Assembly: GCF_042684365.1 (NCBI RefSeq)
Contig: NZ_JBHULI010000025.1
Coordinates: 186,001-250,000, forward strand
Length of the DNA stretch: 64,000 nt
Direction of reading: 5' to 3'
Origin: Gracilimonas halophila
GTDB lineage: Bacteria; Bacteroidota; Rhodothermia; Balneolales; Balneolaceae
A program made the position numbers and the translations under genes. Shown here piece after piece: positions 45,026 through 54,634 of the stretch. Within the stretch, counting starts at the first letter, position 1. Every line of letters begins with the position of its first letter. Under the pieces are notes generated by a model. The model worked only from the letters and a program-made list of their open reading frames with translations, was not told the origin of the DNA and made no database searches.

Positions 45026-45979
45026 TTGCAAGAATCACAAATACTTAAAAGTCCGGAAATAAGTATCGTCGTACCCGTTTTCAATGAGGATGAATCATTG
45101 CCGGAATTAGAGCAGGCTATTGCTGATGCATTGCATCATACATTCAGCTACGAAGTCATTTTTGTGGATGACGGTTCTTCGGATGATTCCTGGAAAGTGA
45201 TCACTTCTCTGAGCGAGCAGAAAAAGGTGATCAGGGGAATTCGTTTTCATCATAATTATGGTAAGAGTGTGGCACTTCAGGCCGGATTCGAAGCCGCCGA
45301 GGGTAAGTATGTAGTTACCATGGATGCTGATCTTCAGGATGACCCCAAAGAGGTTCCCGAGATGATAAAACTGCTTGAAGATGATGGTTTTGACCTTGTA
45401 AGCGGTTGGAAAAAAGAGCGTCATGATCCGATATCAAAAACCATTCCTTCTAAATTCTTCAACTTTGTAACCCGGAAAGTAGCCGGGATTGATCTACATG
45501 ATTTTAACTGCGGACTGAAAGCCTATAGGGCTGATGTGGTTGAGAACATCTACTTGTATGGGGAACTGCATCGCTATATTCCAATGCTGGCTAAGAGAGA
45601 AGGGTATTCCCGGATCACTGAGAAAGTCGTGAAACATCATCCCCGTAAATATGGCAAGACGAAGTTTGGCCTGTCACGATTTATGAACGGATTCCTGGAT
45701 TTGATTACAATTACTTTTGTCCAAAAGTATCTTCAGAAACCTATGCACTTTTTTGGGACTATTGGTGTGTTGCTACTATTGATAGGTGGAGGTATTAATA
45801 TGTATCTGGCATTAATTAAATTTATGTATGGAGCAGGAATTGGAGACCGTCCCTTATTATTTATGGGTATTTTGTTAATGGTTGTGGGGGTTCAGTTTTT
45901 CTCCACAGGCTTACTAGGAGAACTGATCAATAAGAATCATGTTGAGAAGCAAAAGCCAAGAATTCGGGAAAGGGTCTAA
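45026..45979 (+). CDS. Family 2 glycosyltransferase, polyprenyl-phosphate type
   Basis: A 317-residue GT2 enzyme resembling DPM1/GtrB/ArnC: a GT-A domain with ISIVVPVFNEDESL near residue 13, VIFVDDGSSDDSW near 48 and the metal-binding TMDADLQDDPKE near 95, followed by two membrane segments near 240-265 and 270-300. It should transfer a sugar from a nucleotide to a polyprenyl phosphate at the inner membrane. No ATG is available; the TTG at 45026 gives the expected N-terminus. Confidence 0.92.
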   Translation: MQESQILKSPEISIVVPVFNEDESLPELEQAIADALHHTFSYEVIFVDDGSSDDSWKVITSLSEQKKVIRGIRFHHNYGKSVALQAGFEAAEGKYVVTMDADLQDDPKEVPEMIKLLEDDGFDLVSGWKKERHDPISKTIPSKFFNFVTRKVAGIDLHDFNCGLKAYRADVVENIYLYGELHRYIPMLAKREGYSRITEKVVKHHPRKYGKTKFGLSRFMNGFLDLITITFVQKYLQKPMHFFGTIGVLLLLIGGGINMYLALIKFMYGAGIGDRPLLFMGILLMVVGVQFFSTGLLGELINKNHVEKQKPRIRERV

Positions 45980-46008
45980 CTGATATTTTGCAAAAGTTTA
46001 TTCCATTA

Positions 46009-46045
46009 AAAAAGCCCCGCACATAACTTATGAACGGGGCTTTTT
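46009..46045 (+). terminator. Terminator after the GT2 gene
   Basis: 11-bp stem (46009-46019 with 46035-46045) with an AGCCCCG core and T run, reading also as a terminator for the tRNA cluster coming from the other strand. Confidence 0.85.
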
Positions 46046-46051
46046 GATATG

Positions 46052-46124
46052 TACCGCGTACGGGATTTGAACCCGTGCTACCGCCGTGAAAGGGCGGCGT
46101 CCTGGACCCCTAGACGAACGCGGC
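46052..46124 (-). tRNA. tRNA-Glu (TTC), copy 1
   Basis: A 73-nt cloverleaf with anticodon TTC in the loop of stem GCCGCCC/...CGGCGG, D-arm GTCTAGGGGTCC, T-loop GGTTCAAATCC and acceptor GCCGCGT/ACGCGGT closed by a terminal G-T pair. CCA is not encoded. It is identical to the copy at 46266-46338. Confidence 0.95.
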
Positions 46125-46181
46125 ATTAAAATTATTTCAATAAAAAAACCGTGGAGTTTTTAAGTCCACAGTTAGATAAAA

Positions 46182-46257
46182 GGGAGCCCGATGGGATTTG
46201 AACCCACGGCCTCTAGGGCCACAACCTAGCGCTCTAACCGACTGAGCTACGAGCTCC
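46182..46257 (-). tRNA. tRNA-His (GTG)
   Basis: A 76-nt tRNA with anticodon GTG in loop TTGTGGC. The extra 5' G(-1) pairs with the discriminator C73, the identity feature of bacterial tRNA-His. It lies between the two tRNA-Glu copies. Confidence 0.95.
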
Positions 46258-46265
46258 ATTTATTG

Positions 46266-46338
46266 TACCGCGTACGGGATTTGAACCCGTGCTACCGCCG
46301 TGAAAGGGCGGCGTCCTGGACCCCTAGACGAACGCGGC
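46266..46338 (-). tRNA. tRNA-Glu (TTC), copy 2
   Basis: Sequence identical to 46052-46124, anticodon TTC. The matching flanking bases (GTAC... on the plus strand) suggest recent duplication or gene conversion around the His gene. Confidence 0.95.
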
Positions 46339-46382
46339 ATTAATGAAAATTCAATATGTCAAAAAATAACAAGGTGCCAATG

Positions 46383-46453
46383 AGGCGACAGGCGGGTTCG
46401 AACCGCCGTACGAGGTTTTGCAGACCTCTGCCTAACCACTCGGCCATGTCGCC
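46383..46453 (-). tRNA. tRNA-Cys (GCA)
   Basis: A 71-nt tRNA with anticodon GCA in loop CTGCAAA, acceptor GGCGACA/TGTCGCC and discriminator U73, as expected for Cys. Confidence 0.95.
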
Positions 46454-46476
46454 TTTTGTTATTAGCAAAAAGCTAG

Positions 46477-46550
46477 TACGCCCGACAGGAGTCGAACCTG
46501 TAACCTACGCCTTAGAAGGGCGTTGCTCTATCCAGTTGAGCTACGGGCGC
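46477..46550 (-). tRNA. tRNA-Arg (TCT)
   Basis: A 74-nt tRNA with anticodon TCT in loop CTTCTAA between stems ACGCC and GGCGT; acceptor GCGCCCG/CGGGCGT with a terminal G-T pair. Confidence 0.93.
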
Positions 46551-46614
46551 TCAACTTACAATATGTCAAAAAAAACAAGATTTTCCGGGAATAAGCCGAA
46601 AAATCTTTCTTTAG

Positions 46615-46688
46615 TCGGGGAGACAAGATTTGAACTTGCGACCCTTCGCTCCCAAAGCGAATGCGCTACCGGACTGCGCCACTCCCCG
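46615..46688 (-). tRNA. tRNA-Pro (TGG)
   Basis: A 74-nt tRNA with anticodon TGG in loop TTTGGGA, acceptor CGGGGAG/CTCCCCG. The C1-G72 pair is typical of tRNA-Pro. It is the first gene of the cluster in the direction of transcription. Confidence 0.95.
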
Positions 46689-46769
46689 TTCTTCGAAAGA
46701 CTCCAAATATAGGGCTTATTTCAGACGGTTGCCAAATGAATAAATCACTTTTTTTCTAAATTTCAGTAA

Positions 46770-48047
46770 TTAATCAAGGTGGTCAAAAAGTATGGCTGAA
46801 ACGTAATTTTTCCAGCTCATATCTTCTGCAGATTTGCGCACATTTTCTTTGGGTAAAGGTCTTTCAATAAACTTTAGCATTTGTTCGGCCATAGAGTCAA
46901 TATCCCTGTCTTTTGCCAAATAGCCGTTATATCCATCGTTAATTGTTTCAGGAAAATGACCAACATCAGTTGCTAAAATCGGGAGTTCAAAATTGTAGGT
47001 TAGTGATTCAACTCCTGATGGGGTGGCTGTCAAATAATATAGTACACTGCAGTCACTGACTTGAAAGTATTTGTGTACATCCTCATTAGGGATGAATTCA
47101 TTTTTGACAACAGTGCTTTTCTGGAGTCCGAGTTCTTCTATTAATTCTAGTGGACGGTAATCTTGTTCGCTCTCTTTATTTTTGAGGAAAAGTTTTTGAG
47201 CGAGAGCAAAAAGCACTCGTTTTAATTTTGTAGTGAACTTGGAAGTATCGAGCGTCGCCCAGAATTCCTCACCGCAAATCAATAAAGAAACATCATCCCG
47301 TACATCGGCTACTTTTTTAAAAGCACGGATAGTGTTGTGCAACCCTTTATATTTTCGAATGAATCCAAAGAAAAGAAATACATGTTTCTTTAATCCCAGC
47401 TTTTTTTTGAATGCTTCGGTATCAAAGTCGGGATCCGGTTCATAGAGATCGTATACCGGGTGAAAGAGTTTGATTACTGTAGTATCTCCTGAAGCAGACC
47501 TATCACCACTTTCATTGACAGCAAATGTGCGATCTGGGTAGAGTGCTTTCAGTTCATCTACAGTTTTATAAGCGTGTGTAATATAGGTGTCAGCATGTTT
47601 GATGCCTCGTTTGGTAAGCCTTTCATCAATAGTGCTGCCTTCTTTTTGAACCACAAAATGTAAATCAAAAATTACCTCAGCATCGGAATTTCGTTTCAGC
47701 CATTTGGAAATAGAGCCCATTGGAATGCCCTGTATAGAAATAGCCCATTGAAAGATTACCTTATCTGGATTTAGGGAAGTGATATACCTGGCCGTTTCTT
47801 TCCAGCTGAAAGGATTGTTATAGTTGGTGATGTACTTCACTTTAACCCGTGTGCCTTCCAAAAAATCAGAGTGGCTTGATTTATCTACAAATTCCCTTGG
47901 AATAATGGAAGGGTATTGGTTGGTCCAGGAAACAATATGTACTTCGTTTTCGGGATCCTTATCCAGGGTTTTGGCCAGGGAGGTGTTGTAATTGGAAATT
48001 CCACCCTTGAATTTTGGCCCCGGTCCGAAACAAACAATAGTTGGCAT
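46770..48047 (-). CDS. Glycosyltransferase family 4-like (GT-B fold)
   Basis: A 425-residue glycosyltransferase. The N-terminal domain begins with VCFGPGPKFKGGISNYNTSL, the glycine-rich acceptor loop of GT4 enzymes. The C-terminal domain carries FFGFIRKYKGLHNTIRAF near residue 227 and, near 360-390, the GVESLTYNFELPILATDVG region with the E-x7-E nucleotide-sugar site in altered form. It should be cytoplasmic or peripheral at the inner membrane and build an envelope glycan. The epimerase gene ends 5 bp upstream, so the two form an operon. Confidence 0.88.
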   Translation of the reverse strand: MPTIVCFGPGPKFKGGISNYNTSLAKTLDKDPENEVHIVSWTNQYPSIIPREFVDKSSHSDFLEGTRVKVKYITNYNNPFSWKETARYITSLNPDKVIFQWAISIQGIPMGSISKWLKRNSDAEVIFDLHFVVQKEGSTIDERLTKRGIKHADTYITHAYKTVDELKALYPDRTFAVNESGDRSASGDTTVIKLFHPVYDLYEPDPDFDTEAFKKKLGLKKHVFLFFGFIRKYKGLHNTIRAFKKVADVRDDVSLLICGEEFWATLDTSKFTTKLKRVLFALAQKLFLKNKESEQDYRPLELIEELGLQKSTVVKNEFIPNEDVHKYFQVSDCSVLYYLTATPSGVESLTYNFELPILATDVGHFPETINDGYNGYLAKDRDIDSMAEQMLKFIERPLPKENVRKSAEDMSWKNYVSAILFDHLD

Positions 48048-48052
48048 ATGGC

Positions 48053-49096
48053 TTAAGCGTATTTATCTACAGCAACGTCATATACACGCCGCATTCCCTC
48101 TTCAAGGGAAAGTTTAGGTTTCCATCCAAGGTCATTATTCACATAGCTCATATCGGCATATCGGGAGTGAACGCCAACAGGCTTATCCAGTAGTTTTTTG
48201 ATGTCGGGGTTGTAGCCTGCAAATGAGGTGAAGATCTCAATTATTTCAAGGAAGGAGGTGAGTTTGCCGCTTCCTATATTAATGGCACTTCCATCTGTAA
48301 TTCTTTCCATAGCATATAACGTGCAATCCATAACGTCTTCAATGTGAACAAAGTCTCGACCTTGCTCACCGGTTCCCCATACCTCAAAAGGATTTTCTTT
48401 GAGTGCTGCCCGTCGTGCAATGGCCGGAATAGGATAGGAAAGGTTCTGGTCTTCTCCATATCCTGAGAACGGACGAATACAGGTTACAGAAAGTCCATAA
48501 TGTTCTGCAGCAGTTTGCGCGAGATATTCCCCGGTGAGTTTAGACCAACCATAGGTCATGTCGGGCTGTCCCATCTTTTTAAAATCGATATCACTTTCAC
48601 TGAGCGCGATCGCATCAGATTCTGTCTGTAGATCTACGGGATATGCTGCACTTGAGCTGGGGTATAATACACGATTGGGTTTTTGTCGGCATACCCAGAG
48701 GAAAAACTCGGCATCAATGGAGAGGTCAAGAGCCACCATCATTGGATCACCATCAATTTTGGCACGGCCGCCTACAATGGCCGCAAAATGAAATACGTCC
48801 TTGAAGCGTGTAACATGCAACCCATAAGTATCCTTAATATGATTTTCATTATCGAGCATGGCTCTTATGAAATAGCGTGCATCCTGTTTCAGGAAAACCA
48901 TTCGCTTATCTTCTCCAAAAAATTCCAGTCCGTTTTGCTTCTCGACCGGAGTACCCTCAGGAAGCCATGTTGATGGGTGAGTCCCTACGGAGAGATCATC
49001 AATAAAAAAAATAGTGTCATTAGTGCTTCTGTGAAGACGTTTTACAAAATTTCTTCCGACAAATCCACATCCGCCGGTAATTAGATGATAGCCCAT
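48053..49096 (-). CDS. NAD-dependent nucleotide-sugar epimerase/dehydratase
   Basis: A 347-residue extended short-chain dehydrogenase. The Rossmann motif GGCGFVGRNFVKRL is at the N-terminus and the catalytic pair is YGWSK near residue 187, with Ser in PSSSAAYP near 145. It should interconvert or dehydrate a nucleotide sugar, which the adjacent glycosyltransferase could use. The precise sugar is not decided by the sequence. It is the first gene of this two-gene operon. Confidence 0.9.
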   Translation of the reverse strand: MGYHLITGGCGFVGRNFVKRLHRSTNDTIFFIDDLSVGTHPSTWLPEGTPVEKQNGLEFFGEDKRMVFLKQDARYFIRAMLDNENHIKDTYGLHVTRFKDVFHFAAIVGGRAKIDGDPMMVALDLSIDAEFFLWVCRQKPNRVLYPSSSAAYPVDLQTESDAIALSESDIDFKKMGQPDMTYGWSKLTGEYLAQTAAEHYGLSVTCIRPFSGYGEDQNLSYPIPAIARRAALKENPFEVWGTGEQGRDFVHIEDVMDCTLYAMERITDGSAINIGSGKLTSFLEIIEIFTSFAGYNPDIKKLLDKPVGVHSRYADMSYVNNDLGWKPKLSLEEGMRRVYDVAVDKYA

Positions 49097-49215
49097 ATTG
49101 ATTGTTTGTTTTTGATTTTAGCATAAGATAGGGATTTTAGTAAAAAGCCTTTGAAAAAGAAGAAATAGTCTTGAAAAATCCCGTTCTTAGCGGTGCATTT
49201 AAATTCAAGAAATCC

Positions 49216-50298
49216 ATGAGATATTTTATTCTATTTATAGTAACTGCTATAACTTCAACATTAACTTTGGCCCAATCCCTGACTGTAACAGAATCTTCGG
49301 TTACTGCCCGTAATGGGGTGAATCAATATACGATCTCAGGCCACCAAATTGCCATCGAAGGCAACGATCTTAGATTTGCTGGAACTGCAGCATCTTCATC
49401 AGTGAATAATCTGACAGCTATTTCTGCAGTATTGAAAAGTTCTTCAATTAATATTCACGCCGGAAACGGTGATGAATTGTTCAGCACTTCATTTAATATA
49501 GAGAGTGATGATGCCTCAGCTAAGATCTATGCAAAGTTGAATGGCGGATTTGTTGTAAGAGAGAACATTGCGAATTTTTTATTCTACAATTCCCTCGGCA
49601 GCGTCAAGCAGTCTATTTCAAACAGTTCGCAAAGTACAGAAGGGGAGTCGATCTCTGAGCTTGCTTCAGATCCTGCATTTAGAACAGTGGTACTGTATAA
49701 TCCTAAGGTTGTTAGTGGAGGAGTTGAGGGGTCTCGGGCCAAAGTTGTGAATAGTGATCTGACATCAACAGATATTTATTACAGTAGCAACAGAGCCATT
49801 CGTACCGTAAAGGTTTCAGATAATGGGCAATTTATTGCGATCGCAACCTATAGCCCTGGAACAGATAACATAGTGGTAATTACTGACCGTTTTGGAAACG
49901 ATCTTGCTGAGATCAATTTTGATCAAAGTGTGGAAGATGTGGTGATCTCTGAAGATGGGGGTTATGTGACCATTCGTTCCAACGGTAGGATGGGAGTATA
50001 TTCTGTGAGGAATGGCGAACGAAATGGCAGTGCAAGTTTCAGGTCTACATTGTTGTATGCTGAATATGTTCCGGAAGATCAAACGGTGGTTGCACTTACA
50101 GGTTCCCGATCAGGTTCAGCACTTACGGGTGTAGAAGTTCATGTAATAAATGTAGCAGCACGAGCTATTCAGCGACAGAGTTTCAATACTTCGTTGAGCA
50201 TGACAGATCTGATACCTCTGAGTGTATCCCGAAAGGGAACATATAGATACTCATTGTCAGGGTTGAGTAAAACCCTTGATCTAAATGCTAGTTTTTAG
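49216..50298 (+). CDS. Exported protein of unknown function, beta-propeller-like
   Basis: From ATG 49216 (MRYFILFIVTAITSTLTLAQ) the protein has 360 residues with a clean signal peptide. It is rich in Ser, Thr, Val and Asn with repeated short beta strands such as VKVSDNGQFIAIATYS and VVISEDGGYVTIRSNG, which look like blades of a beta-propeller. No catalytic motif is seen. A TTG at 49171 would add 15 residues ahead of the signal sequence and is rejected. It may be a secreted or envelope protein made beside the glycan genes. Confidence 0.75.
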   Translation: MRYFILFIVTAITSTLTLAQSLTVTESSVTARNGVNQYTISGHQIAIEGNDLRFAGTAASSSVNNLTAISAVLKSSSINIHAGNGDELFSTSFNIESDDASAKIYAKLNGGFVVRENIANFLFYNSLGSVKQSISNSSQSTEGESISELASDPAFRTVVLYNPKVVSGGVEGSRAKVVNSDLTSTDIYYSSNRAIRTVKVSDNGQFIAIATYSPGTDNIVVITDRFGNDLAEINFDQSVEDVVISEDGGYVTIRSNGRMGVYSVRNGERNGSASFRSTLLYAEYVPEDQTVVALTGSRSGSALTGVEVHVINVAARAIQRQSFNTSLSMTDLIPLSVSRKGTYRYSLSGLSKTLDLNASF

Positions 50299-50315
50299 GA
50301 AGTGTAAGGATATAA

Positions 50316-50356
50316 AAAAAGCCCCGCGCATTAACTATGAATGTGCGGGGCTTTTT
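50316..50356. terminator. Bidirectional terminator before clpC
   Basis: 17-bp stem with one G-T pair (50316-50332 with 50340-50356, seven-base loop), with A run and T run at the two ends. It serves the secreted protein gene and clpC, which converge. Confidence 0.9.
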
Positions 50357-50377
50357 AATTTCAGTTGATCATATTGA

Positions 50378-52957
50378 TCAGACTTCCTTTGCTTCCTCAG
50401 AAGCATCCTGTTCTTCCTGATCAGCATCTTTAGTTTCAGAAGAGGCTTCAGTATCAGCTTCTGTCCAGTCAAAATCCAATCCGTCTCTGGATTTATTCAT
50501 CTTGATCTTGATCACGGAACCTTCGTTATGCCTGTTTTCGAGGAGTTCTTCAGCCAAGGGGTCTTCGATGTATTTTTGGATTGCGCGCTTAAGCGGGCGG
50601 GCTCCATATTTTTGATCAAAGCCTTTATCGGTGATAAATTCCTTAGCTGCTTTGGTTACCTCAACAGTAAAACCAAGTTCCTTGATTCTGCTGAACAGCT
50701 CTTCATTCAACAAGTCTATGATCTGGTAGATATCGCCTTTTTCAAGCGGCTTGAAGGTAATAACGTCATCAATTCTGTTTAGGAATTCAGGATTGAATAC
50801 CTTTTTCAATGCATCCTGTATCGTGGATTTCATTTTGGCGTAATCAAAAGGAGAGTCATCGGTATCAAACCCGATTCCTTTACCCATATTACGTATATCA
50901 CGAGCTCCAATATTTGAAGTCATGATGATGATCGTATTTCTGAAATCAACTTTACGTCCAAGGCTGTCAGTCAGTATTCCATCATCCAGTACTTGTAATA
51001 AAATATTGAATACATCAGGGTGAGCTTTTTCAATCTCATCAAGAAGAACAACACTGTAAGGTTTGCGTCTTACTTTCTCAGTTAAAACACCACCTTCTTC
51101 ATATCCAACATATCCCGGAGGAGCTCCTACTAAGCGGGAGACAGAAAATTTCTCCATATACTCGCTCATATCAATACGAACGAGCGTGTCTTCTTTGTCA
51201 AATAAATACCTTGAAAGCACTTTGGCCATCTCGGTTTTACCTACACCTGTTGGTCCCAGAAATATAAAGGAACCAATTGGGCGGGATGGGTCTTTTAAGC
51301 CTGCACGTGTTCGTTGAATGGCCTTAGTAAGCTTAACAATAGCTTCTTCCTGCCCGATAACTTTTCCGGAGAGACTTTCTTTCATCTTTAAGAGCTTTTG
51401 CCCTTCCTTCTGAGTGATCTTGTTTACGGGAACACCACTCATCATAGCAATTACCGAGGCTACATCTTCTTCCTTAACATCATAAACGATGCTCTCAGAC
51501 TCTTTTTCCCATTCACTCTGTGCGATCTCAAGCTCTTCAATAAGCCTCTTTTCTTTATCACGGAGTCGGGCCGCTTCTTCAAAGCGCTGCTTTTTAACCA
51601 TTGAATTTTTTTCTTCACTGGTAGTCTCGATCTCTTCCTCGAGATCAATGATATTTTGAGGCACAGTTATATTTGAAAGGTGAACACGTGCACCTGCTTC
51701 ATCCAAAGCATCAATTGCTTTATCAGGTAAAAAGTGATCGGTTACATAGCGATCCGTTAATTTTACACAAGCTTCAATGGCCTCATCAGTGTATCGTACA
51801 CTATGATGTTTCTCATATTTTGGCTTGATCTGATTTAGAATTTCGTTGGTCTCTTCAGGTGTGGTAGGATCTACCATGATCTTTTGGAATCTGCGTTCCA
51901 AAGCACCGTCCTTTTCAATAAACTGCCTGTATTCGTTCAGTGTGGTTGCTCCAATTGCTTGAATATCTCCTCTGGCAAGAGCAGGTTTCAGCATATTTGA
52001 AGCATCAAGTGAGCCACTTGCACCGCCTGCTCCAACTATGGTGTGGAGCTCATCAATAAATAGAATGACATCTTCCGTTTTCTCGAGTTCTGTCATCACG
52101 GCTTTCATGCGTTCTTCAAATTGTCCGCGATATTTAGTTCCGGCAACAAGGGCAGCGAGATCTAGAGCAATCACGCGCTTATCGTACAGTACACGTGATA
52201 CCTTTCGTTCCACAATTCGGGTAGCTAAACCCTCAGCAATGGCAGTTTTACCAACACCCGGTTCACCAATTAGGACAGGGTTGTTCTTCTTACGTCGACT
52301 CAATACCTGAGCAACACGTTCAATTTCTTTTTCCCGGCCAATAATTGGGTCGAGACGTCCTTCTTCAGCGAGTTCAGTAAGGTCACGCCCAAAGTTGTCG
52401 AGTACAGGGGTTTTTGATTTTTCCATTTTCTTTTCTCTTGAACTTCCTGATCCGGTTGGACCTTTTGAGGAGGAAGCACTCGCGGTCATGGATGAAGCAT
52501 CACTTTGGTCTTCGCGGGATTTTCCTGATATGATATGATCAAGTTCTTCACGAACCGCATCATAGGAGATACTGAATTGTTGAAGGATCTGAGCAGCAAT
52601 ATTTTCATCATCTCTCAATAGAGACAAGAGAAGATGCTCAGTTCCGATGGTATCACTTTTGTAAAGCTTCGCTTCCAGGTAAGTAATTCTTAGAACTTTC
52701 TCGGCCTGTTTGGTAAGCGGGATGTTACCAACCTGAACAGAACCGCCTGTTCCGCGCACGGTGTCTTCTATAGTCTTTTTGAGTTTAAAGAGATCACAAT
52801 CAAGATTTTTCAAGATCCTGACAGCTACTCCATCACCTAAACGTACAATTCCTAATATTAGATGCTCTGTACCGATGTAATCATGTCCTAACCTGAGAGC
52901 TTCCTCTCGGCTGAATTGTATAACATCGCGAACTTTGCTTGAAAAATTTCCCTCCAT
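50378..52957 (-). CDS. clpC: ATP-dependent Clp protease ATP-binding subunit ClpC
   Basis: An 859-residue class I Clp/Hsp100 unfoldase that feeds proteins to ClpP. Domains in order: two Clp_N repeats (about 1-150, with IGTEHLILGIVRLGDG and IGTEHLLLSLLRDDEN), a Ser-rich linker, AAA+ module 1 (Walker A GEPGVGKT at 231-238, Walker B ILFIDELHT), a UVR-like coiled segment (KKQRFEEAARLRDKEKRL near 460) and AAA+ module 2 (GPTGVGKTEMAK, VVLLDEIEKAHPD). The UVR segment marks ClpC rather than ClpA or ClpB. An acidic tail ends the protein. No mcsAB or ctsR genes are adjacent. Confidence 0.97.
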   Translation of the reverse strand: MEGNFSSKVRDVIQFSREEALRLGHDYIGTEHLILGIVRLGDGVAVRILKNLDCDLFKLKKTIEDTVRGTGGSVQVGNIPLTKQAEKVLRITYLEAKLYKSDTIGTEHLLLSLLRDDENIAAQILQQFSISYDAVREELDHIISGKSREDQSDASSMTASASSSKGPTGSGSSREKKMEKSKTPVLDNFGRDLTELAEEGRLDPIIGREKEIERVAQVLSRRKKNNPVLIGEPGVGKTAIAEGLATRIVERKVSRVLYDKRVIALDLAALVAGTKYRGQFEERMKAVMTELEKTEDVILFIDELHTIVGAGGASGSLDASNMLKPALARGDIQAIGATTLNEYRQFIEKDGALERRFQKIMVDPTTPEETNEILNQIKPKYEKHHSVRYTDEAIEACVKLTDRYVTDHFLPDKAIDALDEAGARVHLSNITVPQNIIDLEEEIETTSEEKNSMVKKQRFEEAARLRDKEKRLIEELEIAQSEWEKESESIVYDVKEEDVASVIAMMSGVPVNKITQKEGQKLLKMKESLSGKVIGQEEAIVKLTKAIQRTRAGLKDPSRPIGSFIFLGPTGVGKTEMAKVLSRYLFDKEDTLVRIDMSEYMEKFSVSRLVGAPPGYVGYEEGGVLTEKVRRKPYSVVLLDEIEKAHPDVFNILLQVLDDGILTDSLGRKVDFRNTIIIMTSNIGARDIRNMGKGIGFDTDDSPFDYAKMKSTIQDALKKVFNPEFLNRIDDVITFKPLEKGDIYQIIDLLNEELFSRIKELGFTVEVTKAAKEFITDKGFDQKYGARPLKRAIQKYIEDPLAEELLENRHNEGSVIKIKMNKSRDGLDFDWTEADTEASSETKDADQEEQDASEEAKEV

Positions 52958-53103
52958 CTGACGTATTCCTTAAATCCTTTTTTGTCTAAAAATGTTCTTA
53001 TGTGATTCGGATAAAAAAACGAATGAAACACAGCTTTAGTTCATTACTACTCGAAGGTAGTAGGGCGGTATAGTAAATGCAAACTAAATGCAATAACGAA
53101 GTA

Positions 53104-54624
53104 TTAAAATAATGAGGTCCCGGTCATCGATTCGGGCTGTTCAATACCCATAAGCTTTAATACTGTTGGAGATACATCTGCAAGTATTCCGTCTTTTAAT
53201 GTAACCTGTTCCGGATAATTTACTAAAATAGCCGGAACTAAAGCCGTGGTATGGGCAGTATGCGGGCTCCCATCTTCTTTGATCATGCAGTCTGCATTTC
53301 CATGATCTGCAATTATCAGAGAATGATATTCGTGCTTATTTGCGGTCTCTATAACTCTCTTGAGTTGTATGTCAATGGTCTCAACGGCTTTGATAGCTGC
53401 TTCCATTACTCCTGTATGCCCAACCATATCCGGGTTGGCATAATTGAGTACCAAAAACTGATATTCTTCTGAAGCCAATTTCTCGCAAAGGGTGTCTGTA
53501 ACCTGCTCAGCATTCATTTCAGGTTGAAGATCATAAGTTGCTACTTTAGGACTTGGAATTACAATCCGGTCTTCTCCTTTGTTCGGGGCTTCCACTCCGC
53601 CGTTGAAAAAATAGGTGACGTGTGGGTATTTTTCAGTCTCTGCAATGCGAAATTGTTTCACGCCCTTCTTACTGAGCCATTCCCCCATGGTATTGGCAAG
53701 CTCCTGAGGAGGGTAAGCAACATGTGCGAACCGGAAGGTTTCATCATAAGAGGTAAAAGTGGTGTAGTGAAGATCAAGGTCTTCCACTTTAAACTTATTA
53801 AAGCCGGGCTCATTAAGGGCTCTTGAGATCTCTCGTGCCCGATCTCCTCTAATATTATAGAAAATGACTGTATCACCTTTCTCAATACGTGACTTTTGAG
53901 AATTATCAAGGAGGATAGGTTTGATGAACTCATCTGTTACTCCATTATCATAGGAGGATTGGAGTCCTTGTTCAGCCGAGCTGAATTTTTCCCCCTCTCC
54001 GTGTACCAGCAGGTCATAAGCAAGCTTAACGCGTTCCCAGCGATTATCACGGTCCATAGCATAATAGCGTCCAACTAAGGAAGCTAATTTCCCTACACCA
54101 ATTTCAGATGCTTTAGCCTCTAATTCTTTTGCATAGTGAAATCCACCGTTGGGGGAGGTGTCTCTGCCGTCTGTGAACGCATGAATAAAAACATGCTTGA
54201 TCCCATGTTTTTTGCAAAGCTCAAGCAGTGCAAACAAGTGTTCGTTATGGCTGTGAACCCCTCCATCCGAAAACAAGCCCATGATATGGATCTTATTACG
54301 GGATTTGGCTTTTTCAACGGCTTTTAAAAGTTCTTCGTTTTCGAAGAAAGAGCGGTCCTTGATGGCTTTATTGATTCTGGAAAGCTCTTGCCACACAATT
54401 CTTCCGGCACCTATGTTAAGATGGCCGACTTCTGAATTACCAAACTGACCGTCGGGTAATCCAACGTTCTCACCACTTGCAGAGAGCTTTGAATGAGGAC
54501 AAGTTTGGAAGAGCGAATCTATGAAAGGCTTGTCAGCTTTATCAATAGCGCTGACGGTTGGATCTTCAGCCAACCCGAATCCATCTAAAATTACGAGTAA
54601 CGCTTTCGATTCAGGGTTGGCCAT
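53104..54624 (-). CDS. gpmI: 2,3-bisphosphoglycerate-independent phosphoglycerate mutase
   Basis: A 506-residue two-manganese enzyme of glycolysis and gluconeogenesis that interconverts 3- and 2-phosphoglycerate. The metal and phospho-Ser sites are seen as VILDGFGLAED near residue 12, QFGNSEVGHLNIGAGR (phospho-Ser) near 62 and IADHGNADCM near 440. The inserted phosphotransferase domain carries HAFTDGRDTSPNGG near 125 and GRYYAMDRDNRW near 190. All are intact. It is 10 bp downstream of rpsT, so the two are likely co-transcribed. Confidence 0.96.
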   Translation of the reverse strand: MANPESKALLVILDGFGLAEDPTVSAIDKADKPFIDSLFQTCPHSKLSASGENVGLPDGQFGNSEVGHLNIGAGRIVWQELSRINKAIKDRSFFENEELLKAVEKAKSRNKIHIMGLFSDGGVHSHNEHLFALLELCKKHGIKHVFIHAFTDGRDTSPNGGFHYAKELEAKASEIGVGKLASLVGRYYAMDRDNRWERVKLAYDLLVHGEGEKFSSAEQGLQSSYDNGVTDEFIKPILLDNSQKSRIEKGDTVIFYNIRGDRAREISRALNEPGFNKFKVEDLDLHYTTFTSYDETFRFAHVAYPPQELANTMGEWLSKKGVKQFRIAETEKYPHVTYFFNGGVEAPNKGEDRIVIPSPKVATYDLQPEMNAEQVTDTLCEKLASEEYQFLVLNYANPDMVGHTGVMEAAIKAVETIDIQLKRVIETANKHEYHSLIIADHGNADCMIKEDGSPHTAHTTALVPAILVNYPEQVTLKDGILADVSPTVLKLMGIEQPESMTGTSLF

Positions 54625-54634
54625 CCAACTAAAC

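Noticed and set aside
46052..46688. tRNA cluster as an integration site
   Set aside because: No integrase, direct repeat of a tRNA 3' end or foreign cargo is seen on either side.
46356..46712. 118-codon plus-strand frame over the tRNA cluster
   Set aside because: It reads through three tRNA genes on the other strand (Cys, Arg, Pro); such frames are a common false call.
49171..49215. TTG start 15 codons upstream of the exported protein
   Set aside because: It would put a polar stretch ahead of a clean signal peptide; ATG 49216 fits better.
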